Assembly: GCF_040954645.1 (NCBI RefSeq)
Contig: NC_092807.1
Span: 80,684,017-80,748,016 of the forward strand
Reading direction: 5' to 3'
DNA: 64,000 bases
Origin: Diabrotica undecimpunctata
Taxonomy: Eukaryota > Arthropoda > Insecta > Coleoptera > Chrysomelidae
The notes below the pieces were generated by a model. The model saw only the letters and a list, made by a program, of their open reading frames with translations, had not been told where the DNA came from and searched no databases. Positions 48,145 through 58,737 of the stretch are shown piece by piece. A program made the translations under genes and the position numbers. How positions within the stretch are numbered: position 1 is the first letter of the stretch; each line of letters opens with the position of its first letter.

Positions 48145-49266
48145 AATAATCTTGATTATGGCACAAAAATTGTAAACATAGGGGAACATAAAGTGATACA
48201 AACACGTAAAATGTATAATACCGGAATAAGGATATTAATAACTTCGCTTTACCGTACGCCTTCAACAAATACTGATTATTTCGTATCAAAACTAAATGAA
48301 TACTTAGAGGAAATAAAAACAGCATATTGTCATATTTTGTTGGGGAATATTAATATAAACATATTGGAAAATAATGAAATAACTAATGCTTATTTAAATA
48401 ATTGTTCACAACATAACTTTGTTTCTACACTTAATAAACCAACGAGGCAAAAGAACTGCTTAGATCACATTTTTGTTAAATTTAAATCTGAACAGGCAAT
48501 AAATGGTTGCAAAGCAGCTGTCCTAGATACTTGCATTACAGATCATAAAGCAACTTTTATCAGGATACCTGTAAACAGTATAAAATATTTAAAACAGAAA
48601 ACCAGAGAAATAATTAATTATAAAACCTTAAAAATTTATATCAAAAATTTTGACTGGACTGAGTATTATAATATAAAAAATACGAATGACATAACAGAAT
48701 ACCTAATAAAGACATTAAATAAATATATAAATAAACATACTAAAACCATCAAAATAAAACACGTAAATGAAAAGCAAAAAAATGGATTACAGCAGGACCA
48801 GTCAAGTCAATTAATAAAAAAAAAACTGTATAAAGATCACATAAATGAGCCAACAAATGAAGAAAAACGAAAGCTTACCTAGAGTACCGTAAACGATTGA
48901 ACATACTTATTAAGGTGACAAAGAAAAATTACTTTAAAAAAGAAATTATGAAAAACAATAAGTCTTCAAAAAATATGTGGAAAATAGTAAATAACTATAA
49001 TAGTAAAAATGTTAATACTCAAAATATCAAAGAAATACTTACTGAAAATAACCAATGTATTACCGACACAAATGAGATCTCTGAGGAAGTCAACGAATAT
49101 TTTACAAAAGTTGGAGAAACATATGCTCAGAAGATAATAAAACCTTCTTCTCGACCACCAAAGAGAATCGTTACAATAAATTCCTACTTTTTATTACCTT
49201 TAAATGAAAATGACGTTGTTAAGATTGTAGCCTCCTTAAAATCGAACAAAGCTCCAGAAATAGATG
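48142..49266 (+). pseudogene. LINE ORF2, endonuclease C-terminal part and RT start
   Basis: Resumes NNNLDYGTKIVNIGEHKVIQ. The open frame 48,193-48,882 contains ITSLYRTPSTNTDYF, HILLGNININIL (catalytic region GD-N, here GNIN), NCLDHIFVK and ITDHKATFIRIP, where D-H is the endonuclease end. A frameshift at 48,883 leads to 48,897-49,266: a lysine-rich linker (NKSSKNMWKIVNNYNSK), then VVKIVASLKSNKAPEID, the start of RT. The frame is cut by the inverted-repeat element after the Asp codon. Confidence 0.85.
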
Positions 49267-50211
49267 TAGCCCAGTCTGGTTATACAAAAATCATCGATTT
49301 CATGCAGATATCTGAAGCTTTTAAGACATAGGTGGGGGTTACTAGATGACGAATAGCTATTTTTACCTTGCCTTTTTTTAAACAATAATTTGTGGTCAGA
49401 ATTTGATTTTTTATCTATAAGTTTTTTCACTTATAATTTAAATAAACAATATTTATACCATTTTTTTATATAAAGAATATCTTTATTTTCCCGTTTTTTC
49501 AATTAAAATTGATAAATAATTTACGGAGATATTTGCAAAAAAGCAGTTTTTTTGCACTAATTTATAAATTTAATTAATTTTTTTATTAACAAAATAAAAT
49601 GTTATTCATACATTTCAACATTGAGGAATTACCGACCTTTAAATTTGTGCGAAATTTCCCCCCGATCGGTCAAATAGTTTAAAAGTTATTCAATTTGTTT
49701 ATCTCTGGAACTAATTATTTAAACTATTGAGCTTGCCCTATGCATGATGCTAGACACATTTAGCAAATTTCATAGGATTCTTTAAGACTTAGACTATCTC
49801 AGAAGTTAAATGAATATTAAGTTTTCATCGAAATAATTTACAAAATAAACGTTTGAAAAAGGGGTATGTTTTTTACTTATAAACAATTGTAATAACTTCT
49901 ATATTTTTCACGCTACATACTTGTACGTACAACCATTAGATAGCTGGTAAAAAAACTCACATTTAACAAAAAATAAACCTTCTATGAACAATGGGAACGA
50001 AGTTAGCGACAATTTTTTTGTTAATTATATCTCCATTGTTTATAAACATTAAGAAGTAAAATTTGCACAAATTTTGAATAAAAATCTATACTTTATATTG
50101 AATTTTATAGCTATAAAATTCATCCAATTTTTCAAAACTTAAAACCTTTCGAAACGTAGTTACTTTCGAAAGATCGGCATAGGAAAGTGGAGGGGAAACT
50201 GTTTTAGCTCC
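49267..50211 (+). repeat. Left arm of the long inverted repeat
   Basis: Pairs with 51,977-52,928. The inner end is AAAGTGGAGGGGAAACTG then TTTTAGCTCC; there are scattered substitutions and small indels between arms. Confidence 0.93.
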
Positions 50212-50213
50212 TC

Positions 50214-51430
50214 GCTGCAAAATTTAATATTATGGTTACGGATTTATCATTCAAAAGCTTCAACGGTTCTGTAAAAATTTTATCAGGTCCATTTTCTTTT
50301 CCATTTTTAGCGTTTCTTATTGCGCATTCTACTTCTTTTTTCAATATGTCTGGCCCAGTTGCATTGATTATCTGAGTTAATTTGTTTCTATCGTCTTCAA
50401 ATAATTCATTCATGTATTCTGTCCATCTTTTTATTTTGTTCTCTAGATCTACAATAAGACTTCCATCTTTGTCTTTAAGTTTACCTATTTGGCATTGCTT
50501 TATGCTTCCTGTTTTCTGATATCTCTTTTACTTTTTTGTGCATATTGAAGGCATCGTACTTTTTCTCATAGGTTTCCATTTCTTCACATTGTTCTTTAAT
50601 CCACTCCTCTTTGGCTTCCTTTATTCTCTTTTTTATGTGTTTATTTATTTCTTTTTATTTGTCTGGGTAATTCTTCATCTTTCTTCTTTGTTCCATCAAG
50701 TCTAGTATATCTTGTGTCATCCACCCCTTATTCTTTGTTGTTTTTGTAAGATCTTTCTTTCCTGCTGTTTGTATAGCTGTATTTATGTACTTTTTGGTTA
50801 ACGTTGTTTGTATCGTTCATTTGTTGCTGCACTGAACGGAGGTTTTCATTTATTTCTTCTCCTGTTTCTTGTCGTATATTTTTGTTTCTAAGTTTATTTA
50901 ATTCTAGTGCCTCTCTGTGTGGTCTTCTAATCTTTTTTGGTCTCGCCTCTATCACAGTAACTACCGGGTTATGATCAGAGCCTATATCAGCTCCTGGGTA
51001 CGTCTTAGTACATTTAACAGCATTATGATACCTCCTTGCTATCATAATGTAGTCTATTTGATTTCTCACTATTTTTTCTTTGGTATATTCAGGAGATGTC
51101 CATGTGTGTAACCATCGAGGAGGTAATTTGAAAAAGGTATTTTTTATTACGAAGTATTCACTTTGGCAAAATTGAACGATCTCCTCTGTCATTTCTGTTT
51201 CCAAGCCCATATTTTTCTACTTGTTCTCCTACCTTACCTTGACCCACCTTGGCATTAAGATCGCCCATTAATATGTTAATATATGGAAAGACTGACTTAA
51301 TAAGTGAAGACAGACAACCTGCAACAAAAAGGTTCAGACCTGACAGTGGAGTCGAATAAAGGAACCAAATTTTAACTTTTAAACCAATGTATGTAAACAA
51401 GTATGTAAACAAGTTCAATAAACATTGCAA
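50214..51430 (-). pseudogene. LINE ORF2 fragment captured between the inverted repeats
   Basis: Minus strand. 51,158-51,430 gives INILMGDLNAKVGQGKVGEQ; 50,728-51,210 gives RNQIDYIMIARRYHNAVKC and GADIGSDHNPVVTVIEA (endonuclease end). Linker sequence follows, then 50,214-50,413 gives MNELFEDDRNKLTQIINATG and KNGKENGPDKIF (RT start). Both the endonuclease N-terminus and the RT catalytic core are absent. It is the same general LINE group as 1105-3312. It ends at the inner edge of the left arm. Confidence 0.8.
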
Positions 51431-51976
51431 AATTTAATAAGGCAAGTGATGAAAAAATCGACTTATTTTATCAAAGCAGTAAAGCAGATTAGATTAATAT
51501 TGTATCATATTTGTAAGAAAAATAGAATAAAAATCAATATTGTTAATTATAAAAATACAAACAATTATAATTAATATAAGGAATATAATAATATAATGTG
51601 TAAAAAATTACCTGAAATTTAATTTATAAAATATATAAGTATTATTACATCATTGATATAAACTGAAAAAACATATGTTGATTTTCCAGGATTTTCCGAG
51701 ATTTTTGGGGGGTGAAAATTATGTCATCATTATTAATACTGCGACAGACTATTCGAGCAAATTAAAAAAAAGTAATTATTTAGGGTGAATTTCAAATGGA
51801 CTCAATTTTTCCGAGTTTTTCCATATTTTCCGGCCAGTGAAAACTATGTAGTTATTCATATTTCGACGAGCTACCCCAGAATAAAAAAAGAGGCTTGCAG
51901 CTGCAAAGGAAGCCAAGATAATGTAAATTTTTCCTACGTGTTGTAATTTGAAGTTACGATGCCGAGAAAAAAAAAC

Positions 51977-52928
51977 GGAGCTGAAACAGATATCCTCTCC
52001 ACTTTCCTATGTCGATCTTTCGAAAGTACCGTCGTTTCGAAAAATTAGATAAATTTTATAGCTATTCAATATAAAGTTTAGATTTTCATTCAAAATTTGT
52101 GCAAATTTTACTTCTTAATGTTTATAAACAATGGAGATATGATTTTTTTAAAAATAGTCACTAACTTCGTTCCTATTGGTCATAGAAAGTTTTTTATTTT
52201 TTAATGTGAGCTTTTTTACCAGCTATCCAATGGTTGTACGTACAAGTCTGTTGCTTGAAAAATATAGAAGTTATTACAATTGTTTATAAGTAAAAAACAT
52301 ACCCCTTTTTCAAACGTTTATTTGGTAAATAATTTCGACGAAAACTCAATATGCATTTAACTTCTGAGATAGTCTAAGTCTTAAAGAATCCTATGAAATT
52401 TGCTGAATGTATCTAGCATCATGCATAGGGCAAGCTCAATAGTTTAAATAATTAGCCTCAGGGATAAACAAATTAAATAACTTATAAAATATTTGACTGA
52501 TCGGGGGGAAATTTCGCACAAATCTAAAAGATTCTTTGGTCTAAAGGTAATTCCTTGATGTTTAAATGTATTAATACCATTTTATTTTGTTAATAAAAAA
52601 ATTAATAAAATTTATAAATTAGTGCAAAAAAACTGCTTTTTTGCAAATATCTCTGTAAATTATTTATCAATTTTAATTAAAAAAACGGGAAAATAAAGAT
52701 ATTCTTGACGTAAAAAAATGACATAAATATTGTTTATTTAAAATATAAGGGAAAAAATTTATAGACAAAAAATCAAATTGTGACCATAAATTATTGCTTA
52801 AAAAAACGCAAGGTAAAACTAGGAGTATCTATTCATCTATTCATCATCTAGTACCCCCACATATGTCTTAAAAGCTTCAGATATCTGCGAAACATTTTTC
52901 CACCTTTTTTTTTAACCAGACTGGGCTA
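51977..52928 (-). repeat. Right arm of the long inverted repeat
   Basis: Reverse complement of 49,267-50,211 with modest divergence, suggesting the element is not very recent. Confidence 0.93.
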
Positions 52929-53645
52929 ATGGTATTATATATGAAGTACTTAAAGAACTATCGCAAAATTTGCGATATACGATTATTTAATACTAACTGG
53001 TCTCATTACTTATTTAATAAATAATGTATTTTCTATCGGTAAATGGCCCGAACAATTTAAGCAAACAGTGGTGATTCCCATTCATAAGAAAGGCGATCAA
53101 AAATTCACACGTCACTAATCAATACACTTTGCAAGATATTGGAAAAAACTATAAAATATCAACTAGTATTATACTTAGAAAAACATAAGTTAATTTCAAA
53201 CAAACAATATCGTTTTAGGGAGGGAATATCCGCAGAGAATGCAATATCGTAACTATCTAATAAAATTTACAACTTAGTCGACAGCAGTACACCAACAGCT
53301 TGTGTATTCCTAGACCTAGCAAAGGCGTTTAATACGGTTAGTCACTTACAACTATTAGATACTTTAGCGAACATTGGTATAAGAGGAAACACATTTAACT
53401 TAATGGAAAGCTACTTAGAAAAGCGATATCAAAGAGTGCGGCTAGAAGGGAGATTGAGTAGTGCCAGAAGCATAAATTTTGGTATACCACAAAGGACTGT
53501 ACTAAGACCTATATTATTTATACTGTATATAAACAATATCCTTACTTTCCGGACTGAAGGTGATATATTAAGTTTTGCAGATGACACAGCAATTTTGTAC
53601 TCTGCAGACACGTGGATGGAACTAAAGCAAAAAATGGAACATGAA
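52929..53645 (+). pseudogene. LINE ORF2, RT fingers and palm
   Basis: Resumes GIIYEVLKELSQNLRYT, then INNVFSIGKWPEQFKQTVVI with PIHKKGDQK (53,010-53,100), a gap, ILEKTIKYQLVLYLEKHKLI, VFLDLAKAFNTVSHLQLLDT (motif A), YLEKRYQRVRLEGRLSS, FGIPQRTVLRPILFILYINN (motif B; the usual QGSVLGP is altered) and LSFADDTAILYSA (catalytic FADD) at 53,570-53,600. Cut at about 53,645 by another LINE. Stops and frameshifts lie at 53,118 and around 53,220-53,250. Confidence 0.85.
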
Positions 53646-54655
53646 TTCTTCTTCTTTAAGTTCCATCTTCTATCGAAGGTTGGAAATCATTATGGCTATG
53701 CGGACTCTGTTGATGCCGCTCTAAAAAGTTCTGCACTCTTGCATTCAAACCATTTCCTAAGTTCTTTAGCCAGGATATTCTTCGTCTTCCCATATTTCGC
53801 TTTCCTCGGATTTTGCTTTGCATAATAAGTTGTAATAATGCGTATTTTTGCCCTCTCATCACATGTCGTAAGTACTCAAGTTTTCGTCTTTTGATAGTTA
53901 ATATTATTTTCGCCTCATTTCCTATCCTTCTAGTTACTTCCACGTTTGACATTCTTTGAATCCATGATATTCATAGGATTCTTCTGTAACACCAAAATTC
54001 AAAGCCGGCCAACTTATTCAGATGGACTTGTTTTAGTGTCCACGCTTCCAAGACATAAATAAGAGTAGAGAATACGTAACATCGAAGCATTCTCAGGCGT
54101 AGTTCTAACCTTATATCCCGACAACAAAGAAACATTTTAAGTTTAATGAATGATGCACGTGCTATTTCAATGCGTGTCCTAATTTCTTTGGTTTGGTCTA
54201 CATCTGATGTTATCCATGTTCCTAAGTATTTACAGTTATTAACACTCTCAATTGCAGTATCTTCAATAGTCAGTTAGATATTTGCAGGTGCAGATTTAGT
54301 CATGATCATGCATTTAGATTTCTTTAAATTTATCTTCAGTCCGTACTCATGACAGCGTTCATTAAGGCGTTGCATTACGTTCTGTAAATCATTGTTGTTT
54401 TCCGTCATTATTACTGTATCGTCTGCAAAACGTAAGTTATTAAAAACTTCTCCATTGATAGATATACCTTCTATTGAGTCTGAGAGCGCTTTTTGAAATA
54501 CCTCTTCACTGTAGACATTGAAAAGTAGTGGGGACAGCATGCAACCCTGGTGGACTTTTCTCCGTATTTTGATATTTTGGTTGTACTGGTTGTCAACTCT
54601 TACCTTGGCAGTTTGATTCCAATATAAATTGATATAATTTTCATATCACGACTTT
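53646..54655 (-). mobile_element. 5'-truncated LINE nested in the LINE RT
   Basis: Minus-strand LINE entering at a GAA-repeat tail (53,646-53,656). Reading away: YLRHVMRGQKYALLQLIMQS and GRRRISWLKNL (53,656-53,952), FWCYRRILWISWIQRMS, KYLGTWITSD, and 54,274-54,540 with MLSPLLFNVYSEEVFQKALS and LRFADDTVIMTE (catalytic FADD). The 5' truncation point is near 54,655, after YWNQTAKVRV. The host LINE resumes with ELLIYLTSNF just beyond; GAATT on both sides may be part of the target duplication. Confidence 0.85.
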
Positions 54656-55378
54656 CAATAGGAAGAATTATTGATATATTTAACCTCAAACTTTTTACAG
54701 TAAACATGGGTAATACAGTTTATGTTTCATTTACAAGCTATAAGAGAGGTCTACCAGATTATAAATGTATAAAAATAAAAAATCTGAGTATTAATGCAGT
54801 AAGTAATACAAAATACCTTGGTGTTCAAATCGACTCATATCTACGATGGGATATATACATAAACCAAACGTGTAAAACATTGAGATGTCTACTGTACAAA
54901 ATGCGATATTTACGTAACATATTGGATATCCATTATCTGAAGGTTGTTTACTATTCTTTGGTAGAATCACGTCTACGTTATGGAATCCTTAGTTGGGGTG
55001 GAGTTGCAATAAATAAATACCTACACCAATTAGACATTATCCAGAGAAAAATATTAAAAATTAATTACAGTAGACCTTCGAGATACCCTACTAATGATCG
55101 TTATATCTGATCTCAAATGTTAGATACAACACAATCATATATTCTTACAATAATCACTAATTTATACAAAAATAAACACTTACTCACACCATTAGGACAT
55201 ACCTATCATACGAGAAATAGAGCACAGTCTTTTTTAGATTAAATATTGCAAAGAAAACAGTTGGTAAACGAAATTTTGAGTATTTACAAGGCAGAATCTA
55301 CAATTTGCTCCCTGAAATTTATAAAACATACCTAACCACTATAAATTCGCAAAAAATGATTAAGACATTGTTTACTAG
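54656..55378 (+). pseudogene. LINE ORF2, post-RT region
   Basis: Resumes ELLIYLTSN and the open frame 54,706-55,110: NTKYLGVQIDSYLRWDIYIN, CLLYKMRYLRNILDIHYLKV, YYSLVESRLRYGILSWGG and LHQLDIIQRKILKI. After a stop at 55,108 it continues HTYHTRNRAQSFLD and INSQKMIKTLFT, cut by the Gypsy LTR. The end (YLKQNHRQLFSHLFETN, stop) is at 62,350-62,392. There is no RNase H, which fits the CR1 and Jockey groups. Confidence 0.85.
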
Positions 55379-55874
55379 TGTTACGATAATTATGGCGTTT
55401 AAAACTAAATATATTATGACTAATTCTGTTTTTGTTCTAGTGTGTTTACCAGAAACCTCTAGACCCAAATTATGATGAGTCATCCACGACTCGAGGTTTC
55501 TAAGCAGTTGAAAAACTAGTTTTAGCCGAAGACCGCCTTCGCCAAAATACCAGTCTATTCGATGGAGTTCCCGTTATTCTTGTCAACACCACCAACAACC
55601 GGTCTTCCCCAATGTCCGAGTAAATTCATGTCTGCTATAGGAAATTCCGAAACTAACGGAGTTTTATATAAAAAGAGAAATTTTGTTGAGAAACGAACAG
55701 TTAATATCTAAAGATCGCGCGCCGCGTTTAAATTGTAACGTCCGATAGATCAATTATGTAATTAGTCAAATAAATTGTTGTACAGTGGTTTAATAAATTG
55801 ATATAAATTATCGTGTTTTTTAATAAATTAAAATAAGAACAATATAATAAATTGGAATTAATAAAGTCGTAACA
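55379..55874 (+). repeat. 5' LTR of the Gypsy element
   Basis: TGTTACGATAATTATGG ... AAAGTCGTAACA, with TGTTACG/CGTAACA inverted ends. Its 3' half carries several AATAAA-like sites. Nearly identical to 61,854-62,348. Confidence 0.97.
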
Positions 55875-55876
55875 AA

Positions 55877-55890
55877 TGGTGTCGGAAGTG
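55877..55890 (+). promoter_or_regulatory. Primer-binding site
   Basis: TGGTGTCGGAAGTG, two bases after the LTR, resembles the 3' end complement of tRNA-Leu used by several insect Gypsy elements (usual form TGGTGTCAGAAGTG). Confidence 0.65.
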
Positions 55891-55963
55891 AAATCAAAGT
55901 AAATTAGACTTATATTAATCATAAAAAGTGTTGTTCCGAAGTGAATATTTTTAAATTGTGAAA

Positions 55964-57222
55964 ATGGCAACGATTTAAGAGCTAACCGTGACGAATTTAA
56001 GAAAACATCTCGAGGATAGAGAATTAGCTTCTACCGGAAAAAAGGCTGAGTTAGTCCAAAGACTAAAAGACGCTTTGGAGAAAGAAGGTTTTAATCCAGA
56101 AACTTATATATTTGAAGATGCTGTCATCTCGTCGATTTCGAAACTAGAGAACAAAGTTTCTGGTGACATCACATCATTAGAGAACAAAGTTTCTGGTGAC
56201 ATCGCATCATTGGAGAACAAAGTTTCTAACCAGATTTCTTCCCTGGAAAGCAAAGTTTCTGTTATATCTCTTCGGAAATCTCTAAAGTCACTTCTGAGAT
56301 GTCTGCCCTGGACGATAGAATGTCTTCGTTAAAAAATCAAGTTGCTGCCGATATGTTGGCCTTCGAAGAAAAGATGAAAGAGATGGAAACGAAGATGGAG
56401 GAAAGAGGGACAGCAGAGAGAGGTAACAATCCGATTACAATAGAGACAAAAGAAGACGAGACGAAATATAAGTTGGAAATACGGCCGAAATTTGAAGGAA
56501 GTGGAGGTTCTGTCCATGTGAAAGTCCCAACTTCGAGGTTGATGGAAAATCGTCATGGAACAACTACATGAAACAGTTCGAATCAGCTGCAAGAGCGAAT
56601 GGATGGTCTGAAAAAGAAAAGGCTGTAAACCTGACTATCGCTCTTCGAGGAGATGCCTTAGATGTGCTCCAGACCATAGCCGTAGAGGAGACGGATCAAT
56701 TCGAACAACTTAAGAAGAGGTTAAATATGCGATATGGCCACGAACACTTGGAGCATGTATATCAGTCGCAGCTTAAAAATCGAAGACAAAAGAAAGATGA
56801 GGCTCTGAGAAAGAATATGAGGTAGATATTGCCACATTAGTACGATATGCTTATCCAACAGCTCCCGAAGACATGATGGAAAAGTTGGCCGTTTAAACGT
56901 TTATTGATGGTCTTCGTGATCATGAAATGCAGAGAACACTACGATTAGCTCGTCACAAGACGCTGGTTGATGTCTGATCCGCCGCCCTCGAATACGAGTC
57001 AGGTACGCAGGCCTCTGGCGGGTACAGTTAAGTTAGGACTGTAAAAGAGGAAGGAGATGAAGATAAACTTGACCAGCTCGTTAATATGATGAAAAGCATG
57101 ACATACAAGAAAACGAAGACCATAAGATGCTGGAATTGTGGCGAAATAGGACACGTACGAAGTTTCTGTAAGCATCCTAGGTACGACGCAAATCAAGATA
57201 CTCACCATCAGGAAAACTAGAA
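55964..57222 (+). pseudogene. Gypsy gag with SAP-like motif and CCHC knuckle, broken
   Basis: Capsid and nucleocapsid precursor. The ATG at 55,964 is followed after four codons by a TAA (55,976) that looks like a mutated Gln codon. Then ELTVTNLRKHLEDRELASTG and KKAELVQRLKDALEKEG form a SAP-like helix-extended-helix (DNA-binding fold). Four near-identical 10-residue units (LENKVSGDIT/AS, ...) at 56,138-56,262 make a coiled coil. After frameshifts near 56,270 and 56,540, WSEKEKAVNLTIALRGDALD starts the capsid-like part. A CCHC zinc knuckle CWNCGEIGHVRSFC is at 57,128-57,169. Stops near 56,825, 56,895, 56,978 and 57,030 make it non-functional. SAP is not a usual gag domain, though it is known from some insect Gypsy lineages as far as I recall. 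Confidence 0.8.
57128..57169 (+). other. CCHC zinc-knuckle coding segment of gag
   Basis: C-x2-C-x4-H-x4-C, the nucleocapsid motif that binds genomic RNA; all four ligands present. Confidence 0.85.
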
Positions 57223-57239
57223 CGGGTCTGCCTTAGGGG

Positions 57240-58737
57240 GCAGCTTCGACCCAGAACTTTTCCAACGACCCTCTCATACTAATAGCTTCTTTGAAATGTC
57301 GTGAAGATAGTGTATATGTAGCTGAAGCCATAAATGGTAAAAAGCATACGTTGTTGGTGGATGCCGGAGCGACCAGTGTCATCGAATGCCATAGTCTGTG
57401 GACTAGTACGCATTTCGATGCGCATCGCCCCGCCTCGAATTTTCCCATTGGCTCTTGACCTGGAAATCCCTATTTATCGCTCGAACAGCGCATATAAATA
57501 TTGGCGATTTTCAGGTCAGCAAGTCAGTCCCACACGGGCTCTCCGAGAGTTTAGTGCTCTTGGGGCGCTGCTTCCTGCTGTTCCAATTATACTCTGTGGC
57601 TGAGATATTGTTTCAACTTAACTTGGTGTTTTTATTTCGACGAAGAAATTGTCATGTAAGAAATATCTTGCCTTTTTCAAGGCAAGACACCGAAGATAAA
57701 TATTTTCGATATATTCGAAGCCCTCTACAGAGCACCCGGGGATATCAGAAGGTGGTTAGACCCTTATTTGTTCCCCCGAGGTGACACCAGAACCATTATA
57801 CGCCCGACAGTTATAAACAGCCGAAAGAAACTGTTACCAACGAGGCTGCGACTTCGGACCGCTACGGGTGAAAATGCCACCATTCATGGAGAAATCCAGA
57901 TACAATTAGGAATTGGAGCAGAAAAGTTCGTCCATACTGTTATAGTTGCTGACATCGAAGAGGATGTTATATTAGGAATGGACGTAATGAATACGCATGG
58001 ATTCCAATTGGATTTTAAGAATAAGGTAATCAAAGTTGGTAACATGGAGATATTTCTTCATCCACATGATGACAACACTATGCAAGCAGCCATTAAAGAA
58101 GATACAGTCGTGCCTGCGAGAAGTGAAACGATCATAGTAGCGCGGCTACAGGGAATTGTGGGCGAAGGAACACCTGTTATGATGGAGCCTTGGAACCATG
58201 ACGATGAGGTTGGCCGAGGAATCATAATTGAAAAGGAATTGGTGACTTCGGCTAACTTCAGGTGAAATTCCTGTGAGACTTATCAATGTCAACGACTACC
58301 AGGTGACCATCAAGAAAGAGACAAAAGTAGGAACTTGTGTACCTGTGACATCCATAATCCGTCAGGCGGCAACATCTGATAATTTCAACGACAAATTCGA
58401 CCAAATGGTTGCAGTTGCTGGACAGTCTCTGAATCAAATTGAGAAAAGGAAATTAAGGGAATTTCTTCGACAGTATCGTGATATTTTCGTACCGAAAGGA
58501 GGAAAGACGGGAAGAACTACCGTTGTTAAGCATAAAATTGATACTGGTATTGCTAAGCCAATTCGTCAAACAGCTCGACGATTACCACAGGCGAAAAGAG
58601 AGGAAGCCGAAACGATTGTTCAGGAAATGAAGAAAGACAGGGTGATAGAACCTTCTACGAGCCCATGGGTCTCTCCGGTGGTCCTGGTTAAGAAGAAAGA
58701 CGAACGACGAGGTTCTGTGTGGATTACCGTTTGCTGA
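57240..58737 (+). pseudogene. Gypsy pol: protease and linker to RT, interrupted
   Basis: Protease begins EDSVYVAEAINGKKHTLLVD with the active-site box DAGA at 57,358-57,372 (a usual retroviral-type protease box is DTGA or DSGA, so Ala may be inactivating). It is broken by a ~415-bp insertion (57,380-57,797) and resumes IRPTVINSRKKLLPTRLRLR. Frame 57,768-58,265 contains the second protease block ADIEEDVILGMDVMNTHGF. Frame 58,273-58,737 carries the tether (NQIEKRKLREFLRQYRDIFV), TVVKHKIDTGIAKPIRQTAR and the RT start ([20 protein letters not shown]). One-base shifts at 58,265 and 58,725 separate frames. Confidence 0.85.
57380..57797. mobile_element. Small insertion in the protease gene, LTR-like
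   Basis: Protease coding stops after GATSVI and resumes at IRPTVIN across about 415 bp of unrelated DNA. The insert contains a good TATA box (CATATAAATATTGG near 57,489) followed about 25 bp later by CAGCAAGTCAGTCCC, the layout of an insect LTR promoter. I could not fix an exact target duplication, so solo LTR is a hypothesis. Confidence 0.55.

Larger units (their letters stand above)
49267..52928. mobile_element. 3.66-kb element with long terminal inverted repeats and LINE cargo
   Basis: Ends are TAGCCCAGTCTGGTTA and its exact complement. ATG flanks both sides (49,264-49,266; 52,929-52,931), a 3-bp target duplication; collapsing it restores the host LINE frame (APEID to GIIYEVLKEL). The arms are about 950 bp and clearly related along their length. 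The 1.77-kb centre holds a minus-strand LINE fragment and 550 bp of unassigned AT-rich DNA. No transposase is present, so it is non-autonomous. A 3-bp duplication occurs in PIF/Harbinger, CACTA and Zator groups; none is proven here. Confidence 0.85.
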
